Source of the DNA: Arthrinium phaeospermum
Taxonomy: Eukaryota > Ascomycota > Sordariomycetes > Amphisphaeriales > Apiosporaceae
Assembly (NCBI GenBank): GCA_006503535.1
Contig: QYRS01000011.1
Location: forward strand, 1,550,001 to 1,614,000
Direction of reading: 5' to 3'
DNA: 64,000 bases
The notes below the pieces were generated by a model. That model was not told the DNA's origin. It saw nothing but the letters and a program-made list of their open reading frames with translations, and ran no database searches. Below are positions 1 through 9,990 of the stretch, piece by piece (the stretch's first letter is position 1; every line of letters starts with the position of its first letter). The translations under genes and the position numbers were made by a program.

Positions 1-938
1 TCAACGTGCAAATCCTCATCAAGGTATATGCAGAGACGGTCCTTTCAGGATGCTGCACATCATTAATGGGCAATGACATGACTAGGGACTTATGGATTGT
101 GTAGGATAGGATAGAGGCTGTAGTACAATTTATATGACCATGCCTCCGATCGCTGCATGCAACCGTCCGATGGGCTTGCGCTTGAACATAGGGGTGGAGC
201 CGATTAGTGACCTGTCATATTCAGCAAAGAGCTACAAGTTCTAGGCTTTTCAGGCCACATGCAAGCGAGGTTGCAGTTTACAGCGCTCTTTGAGGCTGCT
301 AGTTGATGTACATGTAGCGATCGGAGCTGTTCACTCGGGATGGCCTTCAAACTGGGCCTCCCTCACCGTGGGAGACCATTTGTCTACTAGCAAAGCTTTT
401 TCGATTCTTTTACACAATGTAGAGAGTGTTGACCAAGTATAGTCGATCTAAAACCGCCATGGACACTACCTAGGCCTCCAGCGGGTACTTGCCTAGGTAC
501 TTACTTGTCAAGTCCCTGCGAGAATATACCGGTCAAGTCTTCTGGAATAACAACTTCTACAGAGTATTACTACAGTAACGTCTGTTTATTACACTGTTAT
601 AATCTGGAGTAAGCGGAATAATCAAGACAGGTGCTGCCGGAGGAGAACGTACTACGATTTATTCCTGCGGTCACTTGCTTGTATAACACTTTCCCGTTCC
701 CCAGACCTGGCGACCCACTTCGCAGCTATCAATCTGGCAGCAGCAACTCCGCATCTAGGCTCTACTGACGTAGCTTGACTCATATCTGTATGTATCTTGG
801 TGTTATTAGTGAGCTATTCGATCTGTGATCTGAAATCGAGTTGAATCCGCTGGTTCCAGTTTCTTCCTCATTTGCGCACCCACCTGACCCTCAACTTGAC
901 TGCCTATAAGTCAATCGCAGCGTCTTCAGCCACACAAG
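1..938. other. 5' flank of the NmrA-like gene, no gene seen
   Basis: No credible coding region was found on either strand. The stretch contains one copy of a small inverted-repeat element (518-668, listed separately) and then the promoter and leader of the gene starting at 939. Confidence 0.6.
518..668. repeat. MITE-like inverted-repeat element, copy A
   Basis: About 151 bp bounded by imperfect terminal inverted repeats. The left end is GCGAGAATATACCG and the right end reads, on the opposite strand, GCAGGAATAAATCG, with 10 of 14 positions matching. The interior aligns well with copy B at 3671-3825, including the segment around 'gtttatt..cactg..ataat..ggagtaag.ggaataatcaagaca'. It has no coding capacity. 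The shared ends, shared inside and small size suggest a non-autonomous DNA element; the family is not identified, and target-site duplications could not be assigned. Confidence 0.6.
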
Positions 939-1847
939 ATGGCGATTAAGAACGTTGCCCTCCTCGGTGCTGCCGGAGACCTTGGAGCTCCCATGTTGAA
1001 GGTTCTCATCGCAGCGGGCACCTTTCACATCACAGTCCTGCAGCGCCGCTCGTCCAAGTCGGTCCCACCCTCGGACCCCTCCGTCCGCATCGTCACGGTC
1101 GATGACGGCATGAGCCTCGAAAGCCTGCGGGAAGCGCTGGAAGGCCAAGACGCAGTCATCGCCAGCTTCCGCCCACGGGACGTGGATGTACACCTGCGCC
1201 TCGCCGACGCGGCCGCAGCGGCCGGCGTGAAGCGCTTCATCCCCGCCGACTTCGGCAGCTGCGACTCCAGCAGCGAGCGCGTGCAGGAGCTGGTGCCGCT
1301 CTTCCTGGCCAAGGTGCACGTGCGGGAGAGGCTGCAGGAGCTCGCCTTGGCGAAGCCCGAGTTTACCTGGACGAGCTTCGTGACGGGCCACCTCTTCGAC
1401 TGGGGCCTGAAGGAGAACTTCCTGCACTTCAACCTGAAGACCCGGACTGCCGACATTCTGGACGATGGGAAGTACCGGAGCTCCACCTCCACACTGGAGC
1501 GCGTCTCCGAAGCCGTGGTCAAGGTGCTCCAGAACGAGGAGATCGGCCGTAACAAGATGCTATTCGTTCAGAGTTTCTGCGTCTCGCAGCTCGATGTCCT
1601 GGCCTCGCTCGAGAAGGCGACGGGCGACAAGTGGAAGGTGAACTGGCTGGACTCGGAGAAGTTTATCAAGGAGAGCAAGGTGAAGGCCGATGCGGGAGAT
1701 AAGGAGGCCGTCGAGGACCTGGTCTTTGCCCTTGGCGCTGTGGATGGCGATTGGGAAAGCAAGGAAGACTTCGCGATGGAGACATTGGGGCTCAAGAAGG
1801 AGGATTTGGATGATGTTGTCCGGCGGGTCGTGTCTGAAACAAAATGA
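939..1847 (+). CDS. NmrA-like / isoflavone reductase-like NAD(P)-binding protein
   Basis: Single-exon gene of 302 residues. The N-terminus (residues 3-20) carries the Rossmann glycine pattern GAAGDLG after a hydrophobic strand, as in NmrA-like and isoflavone reductase-like (CipA-type) proteins. The middle contains the family-like segment GVKRFIPADFGS (about residues 89-100). The length is normal for the family. These proteins bind NAD(P)H and act as oxidoreductases or redox-sensing regulators in the cytosol; the substrate here cannot be told. The start is the first ATG after a pyrimidine-rich leader, and the reading frame is GC-rich at third positions, unlike the surrounding AT-rich DNA. The 3' neighbour is a repeat-rich block, so no cluster partner is evident. 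Confidence 0.85.
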   Translation: MAIKNVALLGAAGDLGAPMLKVLIAAGTFHITVLQRRSSKSVPPSDPSVRIVTVDDGMSLESLREALEGQDAVIASFRPRDVDVHLRLADAAAAAGVKRFIPADFGSCDSSSERVQELVPLFLAKVHVRERLQELALAKPEFTWTSFVTGHLFDWGLKENFLHFNLKTRTADILDDGKYRSSTSTLERVSEAVVKVLQNEEIGRNKMLFVQSFCVSQLDVLASLEKATGDKWKVNWLDSEKFIKESKVKADAGDKEAVEDLVFALGAVDGDWESKEDFAMETLGLKKEDLDDVVRRVVSETK

Positions 1848-2651
1848 AGGTAAACGCAGCCAGCCGGTGGTGCTCGAAGCGATTTCCTCAGCTCTAACTA
1901 GCAATAAGCAGTAAGGGTTTTTCTATCAAGGGCGCCGTCGAGCACAGCCAGCTGGTAATTGGTACGCCATGCATCAATTTGTTACTAGACAACCATGGAG
2001 AGGCATCGGACAAGCTAATAGAACGGGATATGGGCTTTGCCTCGATTGTCATTGACCATAAATATTAGTGGCATGACAAGCCGGAATAGAGTATTTGGGT
2101 TACTGTCCACTTTGGTAAAACGCGACAATTGCGTATATTGTGACATGAGATATCCCTTTTAGCGAAAGCACTGCCCCCGCCAAACTATGCCGCACAGTCG
2201 CTTGGTGCTATTGAAATAATATTTATTCGGTCAGATAATAGAATACCCGATTAGATAAACTGACCTGTGATTCGTTCACGGGAAGTATGTATACTAAGAG
2301 CAGGGCTATCGCCATCAAGGGGGTACCTATACCAGCGAAATAGCAAGCGCTAGCAACACGTATAATGGCAACCTACGACACTCATATGGTGGACCTGTGG
2401 GTAATTGATATCGTTTCCCGGCGTCGGACAAGTGTTTACCATGTCTATATCCCTGTTTGAGTAAGACTATAATATTGTGCTTCTGGAGGTGGCATTGCCA
2501 TCGGCTGAAACCTAAGAAACAAAATGAAGACAGAAGGATGAAGAAGAAGGGTACATAGTGAAAAAAAGGTCATGCATTTCTCCTTCGTCCTCCAGATAGA
2601 GGCAAAAAAAGATAAAAATTTGAAAGACACATATCTTCCGAGGCAGTTAGA
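1848..2651. other. AT-rich intergenic stretch
   Basis: No gene recognised. Base composition is markedly more AT-rich than in the flanking gene. The stretch ends at the tRNA-Val gene. Confidence 0.5.
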
Positions 2652-2740
2652 TGACTCGGCTGGGGGTCGAACCCAGGACCTTATCCGAATACATGGTAAT
2701 GTATGTGAAGGATACGTGATAACCACTACACCACTGAGCC
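2652..2740 (-). tRNA. tRNA-Val(CAC) with a 16-nt intron
   Basis: Read on the minus strand, the sequence folds as a full cloverleaf. The 5' acceptor strand is GGCTCAG and the 3' strand is CCGAGTC plus discriminator A. The D-arm is TGGTGTAGTGGTTATCAC, as in eukaryotic tRNA-Val. The anticodon stem is TATCC/GGATA, and the T-arm is CTGGG-TTCGACC-CCCAG. The anticodon CAC lies at 2705-2707 (plus-strand coordinates). A 16-nt intron (2688-2703) sits one base 3' of the anticodon, the canonical eukaryotic position, giving a 73-nt mature tRNA. The acceptor stem has one G-U pair and one A-C mismatch, so a functional gene is likely but a decaying copy is possible. Confidence 0.85.
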
Positions 2741-2975
2741 GGTTGTTGAGAACTTTCGCTGTTAATAGGCTATATATACACTATTAGGCTACGGTGATGT
2801 CAAAAGGTATATGCCAGACTATAATATAGACATCAACAAGTCTTGGGTGTGCGTGCAGAGGCATTGCAGTTATATTAAAATGAGCGACTGAAGAAGAATG
2901 ACCAGCCCATTTCATTAATATCGTATGCACCCAGCTTCTTTTACAAAAATTTTATTGAATCTAAGTATGCTTAGA

Positions 2976-3440
2976 TCAATCAACGTTGAGTGGTTTTCTC
3001 AGCATCCAGCTTATTCTTGTCGCAGCTCTGCCGAACTTTGGTCGTCTCGGGCTTGGCATTGCACGAAAGGAGACTTTCTTCGATGCTTCGTTATACGACC
3101 CTTTAATAACAGTCGACTTTACTGTTGCTCTACTGAATCCAGCTAATTGTTCGGAATACGTATCGAAGTGTCCTCTTGTATACTCATAGATCCGAAGTAG
3201 GTTACGTAAGCGGAATATTCTTTGCGACATTGATACCACTACCATCGGCACCCTAACTGCAGACGCAGTCTTGCCAACCATAACATACGAGCGTCCTCCT
3301 CGGTCAGGCTGTCGATCCCTTCGTATTCTTTGGAAGACGTCCAGCCCTCCCATCGACCAAGATTGGCTTATGTTTCTTAGAAAGACACGAGCACCCGCTA
3401 AGGCGAGATACCTAGAGATTCTCGTCAGCCCCCGTTCCAT
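2976..3440 (-). pseudogene. possible Tc1/mariner-type transposase remnant
   Basis: A 154-codon open frame on the minus strand whose second half has a helix-turn-helix-like run: a 'TYSEQLAGFSRATVKST' segment followed about 20 residues later by 'PRRPKFGRAATR'. This resembles the DNA-binding part of fungal Tc1-like transposases, where an 'SR.TV..T' helix precedes a 'P..GRPK' linker. No DDE catalytic domain follows, and the frame runs into repeats. It sits in an AT-rich repeat block, which fits a decayed and mutated transposon, but the match is short and the call is weak. Confidence 0.3.
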
Positions 3441-3660
3441 CGTATGGTCTTCCAGAATACTCTTCTATGTTGCACAGGAATGCGACAAGGGCTATTTTGC
3501 AGAAAGAGTTGCCGGAGGGCCTCGACCGCTCCAGAGTGGCGACCCAGGTAATCTCGCCAGCCCCCGTTCCATCGACATGCTATTCCAGAATGTACCTCCG
3601 TGCTGCATGGGAATGCTACCAAGGCCACTTTGCATGATGAGTTGCCGGAGGGCTTCGACC
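3427..3660. repeat. tandem direct repeat, period about 132 bp
   Basis: Two adjacent imperfect units. 'agcccccgttccatcg' occurs at 3427 and 3559, and 'gttgccggagggc' occurs at about 3508 and 3641, so the period is 132-133 bp. A third fragment carrying the 'gccggagggcctcgaccg' end of the unit lies at about 3845-3878, on the far side of MITE copy B. No coding function is apparent. Confidence 0.75.
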
Positions 3661-3670
3661 CCAAACCCCT

Positions 3671-3825
3671 GCGAGAATAAACCGGCCAAGTCTCTAAGAA
3701 CAAGCAATTCTACTGAATAATACTTATTACTACAGTATTATTCGTTTATTCCACTGCTACAATGTGGGGTAAGTGGAATAATCAAGACATTTGCTGTCAA
3801 TGGAGAAAGTACGGTTTATTCCTGC
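3671..3825. repeat. MITE-like inverted-repeat element, copy B
   Basis: About 155 bp with terminal inverted repeats GCGAGAATAAACCG (3671-3684) and, on the other strand of 3812-3825, GCAGGAATAAACCG, matching at 12 of 14 positions. Two nested internal palindromes are visible: aataatact/agtattatt (about 3717-3742) and ttattccac/gtggaataa (3746-3754 and 3773-3781). The element is homologous to copy A at 518-668. It lies between repeat fragments of the 132-bp tandem array, as if inserted into that array. Confidence 0.65.
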
Positions 3826-3949
3826 GACCGCTTGCCGCATCATTGCCGGAGGGCCTCGACCGTTCCAGAGTGGCGGCCATCGCGACCTGCATCGTGGCCG
3901 TCGATTGTGTAGATTCGTTCCAATCGTCGGTCGTACATAACGTTGAAGA

Positions 3950-4124
3950 TGGTATTCGCATCCTGGTATGGCTTGGATTTGAGACTCGGGGATGCGGTCG
4001 GGCTGGTCACACCAAGGACGACATGAACGATGATGTTCGCATCCTGGTATGGCACAAGAACATATCGTCTGCGACATAAAGCTTGGACTTGAGGGTCGGA
4101 GATTTGATCGGGCTGGTCGCTAAG
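3950..4124. repeat. short imperfect direct repeat pair
   Basis: 'ttcgcatcctggtatgg' occurs at 3955-3971 and 4036-4052. Both copies are followed by a related segment ending in 'tcgggctggtc' (to about 4009 and 4119). The units differ by a short insertion. No gene is apparent. Confidence 0.6.
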
Positions 4125-4260
4125 TAAGTCCATACAAATCATTCAGTCCCCTGCGGTCACCGATCGTGTAGACAGAGGCATCTTGGAGGTTAAATGGCAT
4201 CGAATTCCAAGTCGAGGCGCCTTGACCGAACATCTTCCTTTGGTCGTGATCACAGGCAGC

Positions 4261-4692
4261 AGTGACCTAGTGCATCCATCTGGGGAGTTGCTCCCATCTA
4301 GACTGAACAACCACAGGTGGCAGAGTGGTTGAACCCAGGCGTGCCGCAGCTGATGATTATGACGCGATGGCCACCGTCGGAGCGTGGGTAAGCGACTTTC
4401 GGTGTTTATTCCTTCCTGTTCCAATGTTGATTCCACGTTAATCCAGTGTCTCACGAGGGATGGAATAACCGCTTGTTCCAAAAACTCTACTATTCCCTCT
4501 TGACACATTCTGTTCACCACAGGAAGAGTAAATGCTGACACCGAGAGTCGATAGGTAGTCGTGGAGCGACCTGGTGCACCACCTGGGGAGTCGCTCCCAT
4601 CTGGACTGAACAACCACAAGTGGCGGAGTGGTTGAAACCAGCCATGCCAGAGCTGACGATAATGGCGCGATGGCCACCGTCGGAGCGTGGGT
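4261..4692. repeat. pair of 130-bp direct repeats
   Basis: 4261-4390 and about 4563-4692 are imperfect copies about 302 bp apart. They share 'ctgaacaaccaca.gtggc', then '.gagtggttgaa.cca', and end in 'gcgatggccaccgtcggagc'. A long minus-strand open frame crosses both copies and therefore contains a duplicated peptide, but nothing else supports it as a gene. Confidence 0.7.
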
Positions 4693-5132
4693 GGCAAACG
4701 TGGGGGATGGGGCCAGAAGTGCGTACGACTGCAGAAATTATGTGCAACTGTCCTTGTGCGACATGGGAGGATCATTCTCGTGCTTCATCTCCAGATGCCT
4801 CCCCAGCAGTGTACGCCGTTGCTTCAACATCTCCGGAGACATTGAGTACCTCGCCATGTGGAAAGGTCTCCGGGAAGGTACCTGCCTGTCACCTGATTTC
4901 GGTGTGTGCATAATGAGATCCACTGTGCATTGGTTTGTAGGGGTACAGTCAAAGGTAAGAGTAGGCCCATTACATTAAACATATCGTTATCTAGCCAAGT
5001 TGCCGAAACATGATGCATAACGAGCCTCTAGGCAGGTCACTGTTATCAGTAATGAAGAAGAATGGTTCAATGGCATAGGAACAAGCCATTGGAAAAGCCT
5101 GTGTCAATTCCCAACATCAGTCTCCTGTTTCG

Positions 5133-5530
5133 TATATAAAAAGCTTCCCCTATTACATGCCATCAAGAAGCAGACACTCTTTCCTCACTATTCGCAAACA
5201 ACACAACACCTGCGTCTCCTGGAGAGCTTGCTTTAACCCTTCCACATTATATTCAAAATGTCTCAATATTACGTGCCGCAGTTTCAACTTTCCACTACCA
5301 CGTGGCCCCATCAGTAGGACGACCACATCGTTTCTCAGTATGGGAGGACCTTCGCCTATCCAATATATGTACAGCACATTCAAAATGTCTCAATACTAGG
5401 ACCTTCGCCTATCCAACACACCACGACGTCGTTTCCCCAGTACGGGGGGCCCTCGCATATCCAACACAATCCCTCAACAGCAACAGACCTATGTTGTTCC
5501 GCCCACGGCAGGATTATCTAGCACCCCAGG
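5133..5530 (+). pseudogene. decayed small gene with internal duplication
   Basis: A TATA-like element (tatataaa, 5133-5140) lies 118 bp upstream of an ATG at 5258 whose frame (MSQYYVPQF...) stops after 19 codons. The 5' part of this frame is repeated: 'attcaaaatgtctcaata' occurs at about 5251 and 5378, the second copy stopping after four codons, and 'aggaccttcgcctatccaa' is also duplicated. The downstream piece encodes a Q-rich segment in one frame and ends at a good splice donor (ccccag/gtaagc, 5530/5531). It looks like a small gene broken by stops and local duplication. Its original function is unknown. Confidence 0.35.
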
Positions 5531-5599
5531 TAAGCGGTACTATCAGGACTCCTGACAGCAGAGGTGCCAATATTAACCTTCGCTGAAGGGGCAACATAC

Positions 5600-6577
5600 A
5601 TGATCTGCTAAAGGAGCTGGAGTAGTCATGTGAGCTATGCTTGAGTAAGTACTCCAAGAGTTTGAGTAGGGAGGGTTGAGCAGATAGGGGGGATGGGGTT
5701 GCTTCAAGATGGCGATGGGAAATGGCGATCTTGTCAAGGTTTCCATGGCAGACCGAAGCTGAGAGCTGAGATGATCGAGTGGTGCTTGACCACCTGGAGG
5801 GCTTCAGTGGGACCGATCAGATAATGGAAGAGGAGGCATTGATGTACCTATATGATCTGAAGCGATGACAGACCACCTGAATATCACTGAAAAGCCGGCG
5901 ATCTCCTCGACCTGTCAATTACTAGCACAACACAGCCACTATGCCAAACCATACTCGAAGATCGCAAGGCATTTCTCATTTCATTGCATCCTCAATACTA
6001 GACCTTTGGACATTGCCATACGATCTAATGGTATAGTTGGGGACACGGCCGTCAAAGCTTTAAGAGAATACCTTTCATTCATATACTTAGTAATTATTTC
6101 CTTAATTTCAGCTTGACAGGTAAAGTGCTGCCCGATACCTACAAGAGTGCGTTCGCGGGGTATTGAGTGGAGGGGCTGATAGGTGGTGGGGTAAGGCTTG
6201 GGCCGACTGCAACATCAGAAGCCAGGCAGGTGAAGCGGCCCAGGCAATGCTGCCTACATACATGATAAGAATGCAGACTGTACAAAAGCCACAATGACGA
6301 GCCAGCTGCTGCTAATGACTGCCCTGCATAACACTGAAACCATTAGGTCGATAAGGCCCAATCCTTCAGCTGCAGATGAGCAATTGGCATGTGTCACATG
6401 ATGGGGCTTGCATACGCCTACAGCAGGAAACAGTCGGCGGTCTCCGACAACCGTGGACCGACGCCGGATGCCAACTGCACTGTTGTTGAATTGCCTTGAC
6501 CGTCCGCATGCCAGACCACACCTCCAAAACACCAAGTTAGGGAGTACAACGCCCAACATCATTCACACCAATCAAAA
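5600..6577. other. intergenic, 5' flank of URC4
   Basis: No convincing gene. Open frames are short, with no recognisable motif. The last few hundred bases presumably hold the URC4 promoter. Confidence 0.5.
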
Positions 6578-8077
6578 ATGAACACCAACGAAGATAAAGA
6601 TATCTCGTACCTGCTGAGCCTCCAGGCTGTTCGGGACCGTTCCCGGTTAGTCCTGAAAGCGGCCAAGGAAGGGGCTCTCACCAACTTCGAGTACCACTCC
6701 GAACGCATGCCAGAGGTCGCCGACTTCGTCCTTAATGTCATCAGTGTAAGTTTTACCATCACGACTCCGGAACTCTTGTTCTGTGTCTTGGTCACCTGGT
6801 GATGAGAAAGCTCACCAAGAGATACCAGCGAGACTTTGGCCCTGACCGGTTTGCCGAGATCCCTCCGCACGGTCGCTGGCAGCACTTCGACGTCGGAGGG
6901 GTCGACCGCATCACCCCGCTGTTGAAGAAATGGGAGTCGGAGGGCTGCGACTCGACGGAGAGGACTCGCCGCCTGATCGACTTGTTCTTCGTGTCGGTGT
7001 TGCTTGATGCCGGGGCCGGCGATGTGTGGAACTTCAAGGAACCCGCCACGGACAAGACGTACGGGCGAAGCGAGGGGATTGCAGTCGCCTCCCTGTACAT
7101 GTTCACGGCTGGCGTGTTCAGTACCGTCGAGGGACCGAAAGAATGCGTTGACGGTACGATAGTGCTCTTGTGCTTTGCTACATACTGAGGAGTTGCTGAC
7201 TTTGGCTATAGGTGCTGGTCTCACGGGACTCCAAGAGGGCATCTTCAACCAATACTTCCAGATCTCTTCCGAGAACCCGATGGTTGGAGTGTCGTCTCGG
7301 GTCAAGCTCCTCAACAATGTGGGATCCTCAATGCTCTCCTTGCCCAAGATCTTCGGTCCAACTGGCCGGCCTGGCAACCTTGTTGGTAAGTCGGAATATC
7401 CGAGGGTGATAGGTATACTTCACTAATACGGACTTTCATTTTAAGATTACTTGATCCAGTCGTCAAAGGAACCTCAAGTCTTGGACTACGAGATTTTCTG
7501 GTCTGCCCTCCAGGCCGTCTTGATACCATCATGGCCAAAAGATCGGACACATGTGCGAGGTCAACCCATCGGAGATGCCTGGCCACTCCAGGTGCTTGCC
7601 GATCGCAATCAGGGCGACAAGGAAATCGGGGGCATTCAGCCATTTCACAAGCTGACCCAATGGCTCGGGTACTCCCTCACCGTGCCATTCGTTCGGGTAC
7701 TCGGTTTCCGGGTCGTCAACGGCGAGTTGGGCACGGGATTGCCCGAGTACCGCAATGGCGGTCTGTTTGTCGATCTTGGTGTGCTCAAGCTCAAACCTGA
7801 AACTCTTGAGCAGGGCCGCAAAGCGTCGGGTCAGGCTCTGCCTTCATACTCGGCGACAGGTGACGTTATTGTGGAATGGCGCGCCATGACGGTGGCTCTG
7901 CTGGATGAGTTATACAAGCTCATCTCGGCTCATTTCGCCGAGAAGGGGGTACAGTTCAGCATGGCGCAGATGCTCGAGGCCGGCACGTGGAAGGGCGGAC
8001 GAGAACTGGCCGCCAAACACCGGCCAGAGACGAAGTCTAGCCCCATTCTGATGGACGGGGACGGTACATTGTTCTAG
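6578..8077 (+). CDS. URC4: uracil catabolism protein 4-like (DUF1688)
   Basis: Four exons: 6578-6745, 6811-7153, 7212-7385 and 7446-8077, giving 438 residues, the usual family size. The protein matches the DUF1688/Urc4 (S. pombe Urg3) family along its whole length. It starts with a 'YLLSLQAVRDRS' segment, continues with 'IPPHGRWQHF' and 'RLIDLFFVSVLLDAGAGD', and ends with 'GRELAAKHRPETKSSPIL'. In yeasts URC genes act in a pyrimidine-degradation route starting from uracil; Urc4's exact reaction is not established. Introns are 58-65 bp with GTAAGT, GTACGA and GTAAGT donors, and all junctions keep frame. No other URC gene is seen in this window. Confidence 0.9.
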
Positions 8078-9209
8078 ACGGCGATGCGAATTGGGTCGAC
8101 TAGTTATTTGCATATGGCGTACAGCTGCAGCATACCTTGAATATGCATCCTCCGGTTTCCACATCATATTCAGTGAAATTTAACATATTATCGTTATTAT
8201 CGTTATGTGATGAGCTGATTCTGACACCAGACCGACCACATGCTCGTGAGTCGAGACTCCACCAGCGAGCCCCAGGAAGCCTCGAGGAGAACCATGGGAC
8301 GACCAGCCTCCGATTGGGCACAACCAAGATTTCGTGAGCCGACCACAAGAGCCATGTCAACCGAAGCGCGATATCCGCTCCGCAATCAAGACCCCGCAAG
8401 GCCCGTGTAGTGCCTTATCGTCGAAATTCCTGGTCAGAGAATCGGGAACGGCGATCCAACCCCTCCAGAAACCCCTCCCTTCAGAAGCCGTCCCTTCCAC
8501 TGCCTCACACCGACACAACTTTGCCGAAATTGCTTTGCCCTTCGAATAGCTGATGAATAGAGCTTTCCTAGACCGCCCCAAGGCGATCTAGCTCGGTGAG
8601 GAGACCTACGGATCAATACGGATATGCAAGGGAGGTTGGATTCGTGCCCCACCGCGACGGCATGATTGGAATCATTGGATGAACACATGTGGATATGGTC
8701 CGGGGAGGAAGCCGAATTCAGCACGACGCTTCCATCCGGTGTCCGTACGAGCCATACTCATGGCACGAACACCCGATCCGTGCCCACAGTCGAAGACGTG
8801 TCTGTCGTCCAACGGAGTGATGGTTCGCTAGCTCGTAGAGCTTATGCGCGAGAAAACTCCAAGTAGACAAGCGGTGGTCGAGAAGAGGAGGTGACCCCGT
8901 CGTTCGACCTCGCCGACCCCACCAATCGTCTAGCGGTGAAAGCCTGGATCCCTGCCTGCCCCGTCCGGTCCTCCTCTCAGCGCCGTGGCCCACCCGCGAT
9001 CTCCCTCCCACTGACACACTACAGGACGGGACTATCATATAAGTGGTTGTGCTGCATGCATCTCAGTGGGCTTTCCCTTCTTTTCTCTTTCCCTTCTCCA
9101 ACCCCCTCCAATAACGACTTCTTACGACTAACGACATGTGGCAGGCAGCTTCGCCAGTTCGGAGCGCCGCCACTGCCATGTAAAGACCTTTGGGTTCAAA
9201 GGCAGAAAT
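8078..9209. other. intergenic with probable promoter near 9029-9110
   Basis: No gene recognised. From about 9029 a TATA-like 'atcatataag', a long CT-rich run (about 9066-9105) and a 16-codon upstream ORF precede the gene at 9210, which looks like a promoter and leader. Confidence 0.5.
9136..9183 (+). promoter_or_regulatory. upstream ORF in the leader of the 9210 gene
   Basis: ATG at 9136 opens 15 codons and stops at TAA 9181-9183, 26 bp before the main ATG at 9210. It could reduce translation of the main frame. Splicing it to the main frame would need a 26-bp intron, which is too short. Confidence 0.35.
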
Positions 9210-9990
9210 ATGGCATCCACCTCGTCGTCGTCGAGGCGGCCGGCAGCAGGAGCGATCCTAGCGCCGGCATCGACGACGACCACGACGCCATGGGGGCTTC
9301 TATGTCTCGTCCTGCTGCTCTTCGGCGTCTCTTTCGGATGTAACGGCGGCCAGGCCGCGTTTCAGTTCTTCCCCGTGGCCCCGTTGGCCAGCAGTGCAGC
9401 CACCGACGCTCTTACTTTGGTTTCGGGACAGGCACGATTTCTTGGGGGATCCGCCGCGGATGCGGTTGGGTACCGTCCCTCGACGCACCACACACAACAA
9501 CAACAACGACTCCGCCACCATGCTGCAGCCATGGTTGTGCGGCAACCCATCGACAGTCCGGGTTTGGTTGTCGGTAATGGTACGTCGACGTCGATCTCAG
9601 TCTTAGCTGGCTGCGGCAGTAGCCGCAAGTAGTACCGTTCGTTTGCTGATCCGAATCCCCATCTATCTAGATTCATCAGCCAACAAAATCGGCTCTTGGC
9701 AGACTAGAGAGTTTCTTTCGAGACCCCTTGAGTAAGCACTGCTGCCACACCCCTTGCCCATCAATCCATCCATCGACGAATGGAATGTTCCGTGGGGCGA
9801 CGGCGATCTCTGGTGCTGACCCCGTATTTTTAGCTATGATGCTCCGCCATCTCGGTCCCGTGGAGTCTCAGATCTCTATCGGTCCGTCGCAGCAGAGGCG
9901 ACTAGGTTGGTTGGCATGTCAACCGACGACCGGACGAAGTCGCGACGGTTCAAACCATTTGAAGAAGCGTCGCCTTCAACCGGCTTATAG
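9210..9990 (+). CDS. hypothetical protein with N-terminal membrane segment
   Basis: Hand-built three-exon model: 9210-9579, 9671-9731 and 9834-9990, 195 residues. The donors are G/GTACGT and GA/GTAAGC, and the acceptors are 'ctatctag' and 'gtatttttag'. Both junctions keep frame and the last exon stays open to a TAG. The N-terminus is Ser/Thr/Ala-rich, followed by one strongly hydrophobic stretch (about residues 28-45, PWGLLCLVLLLFGVSF). The middle is low-complexity with HTQQQQ. The C-terminus is hydrophilic (residues 143-195). The hydrophobic stretch suggests a signal anchor or late signal peptide. No family is recognised. The splice-site quality is the main support; without transcripts it remains a prediction. 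Confidence 0.5.

Noticed and set aside
4615..4690. Segment 'gtggcggagtggttga' resembling a tRNA-Ser/Leu 5' half
   Set aside because: No TTCGA T-loop or matching acceptor end; the segment is part of a repeat.
4143..4775. 210-codon minus-strand frame with an internally repeated peptide
   Set aside because: The peptide repeat simply reflects the two 130-bp DNA repeats; no domain, no splice or promoter support, and composition unlike neighbouring genes.
9136..9209. Splicing the short upstream frame to the 9210 gene
   Set aside because: It would need a 26-bp intron, too short for a fungal spliceosome.
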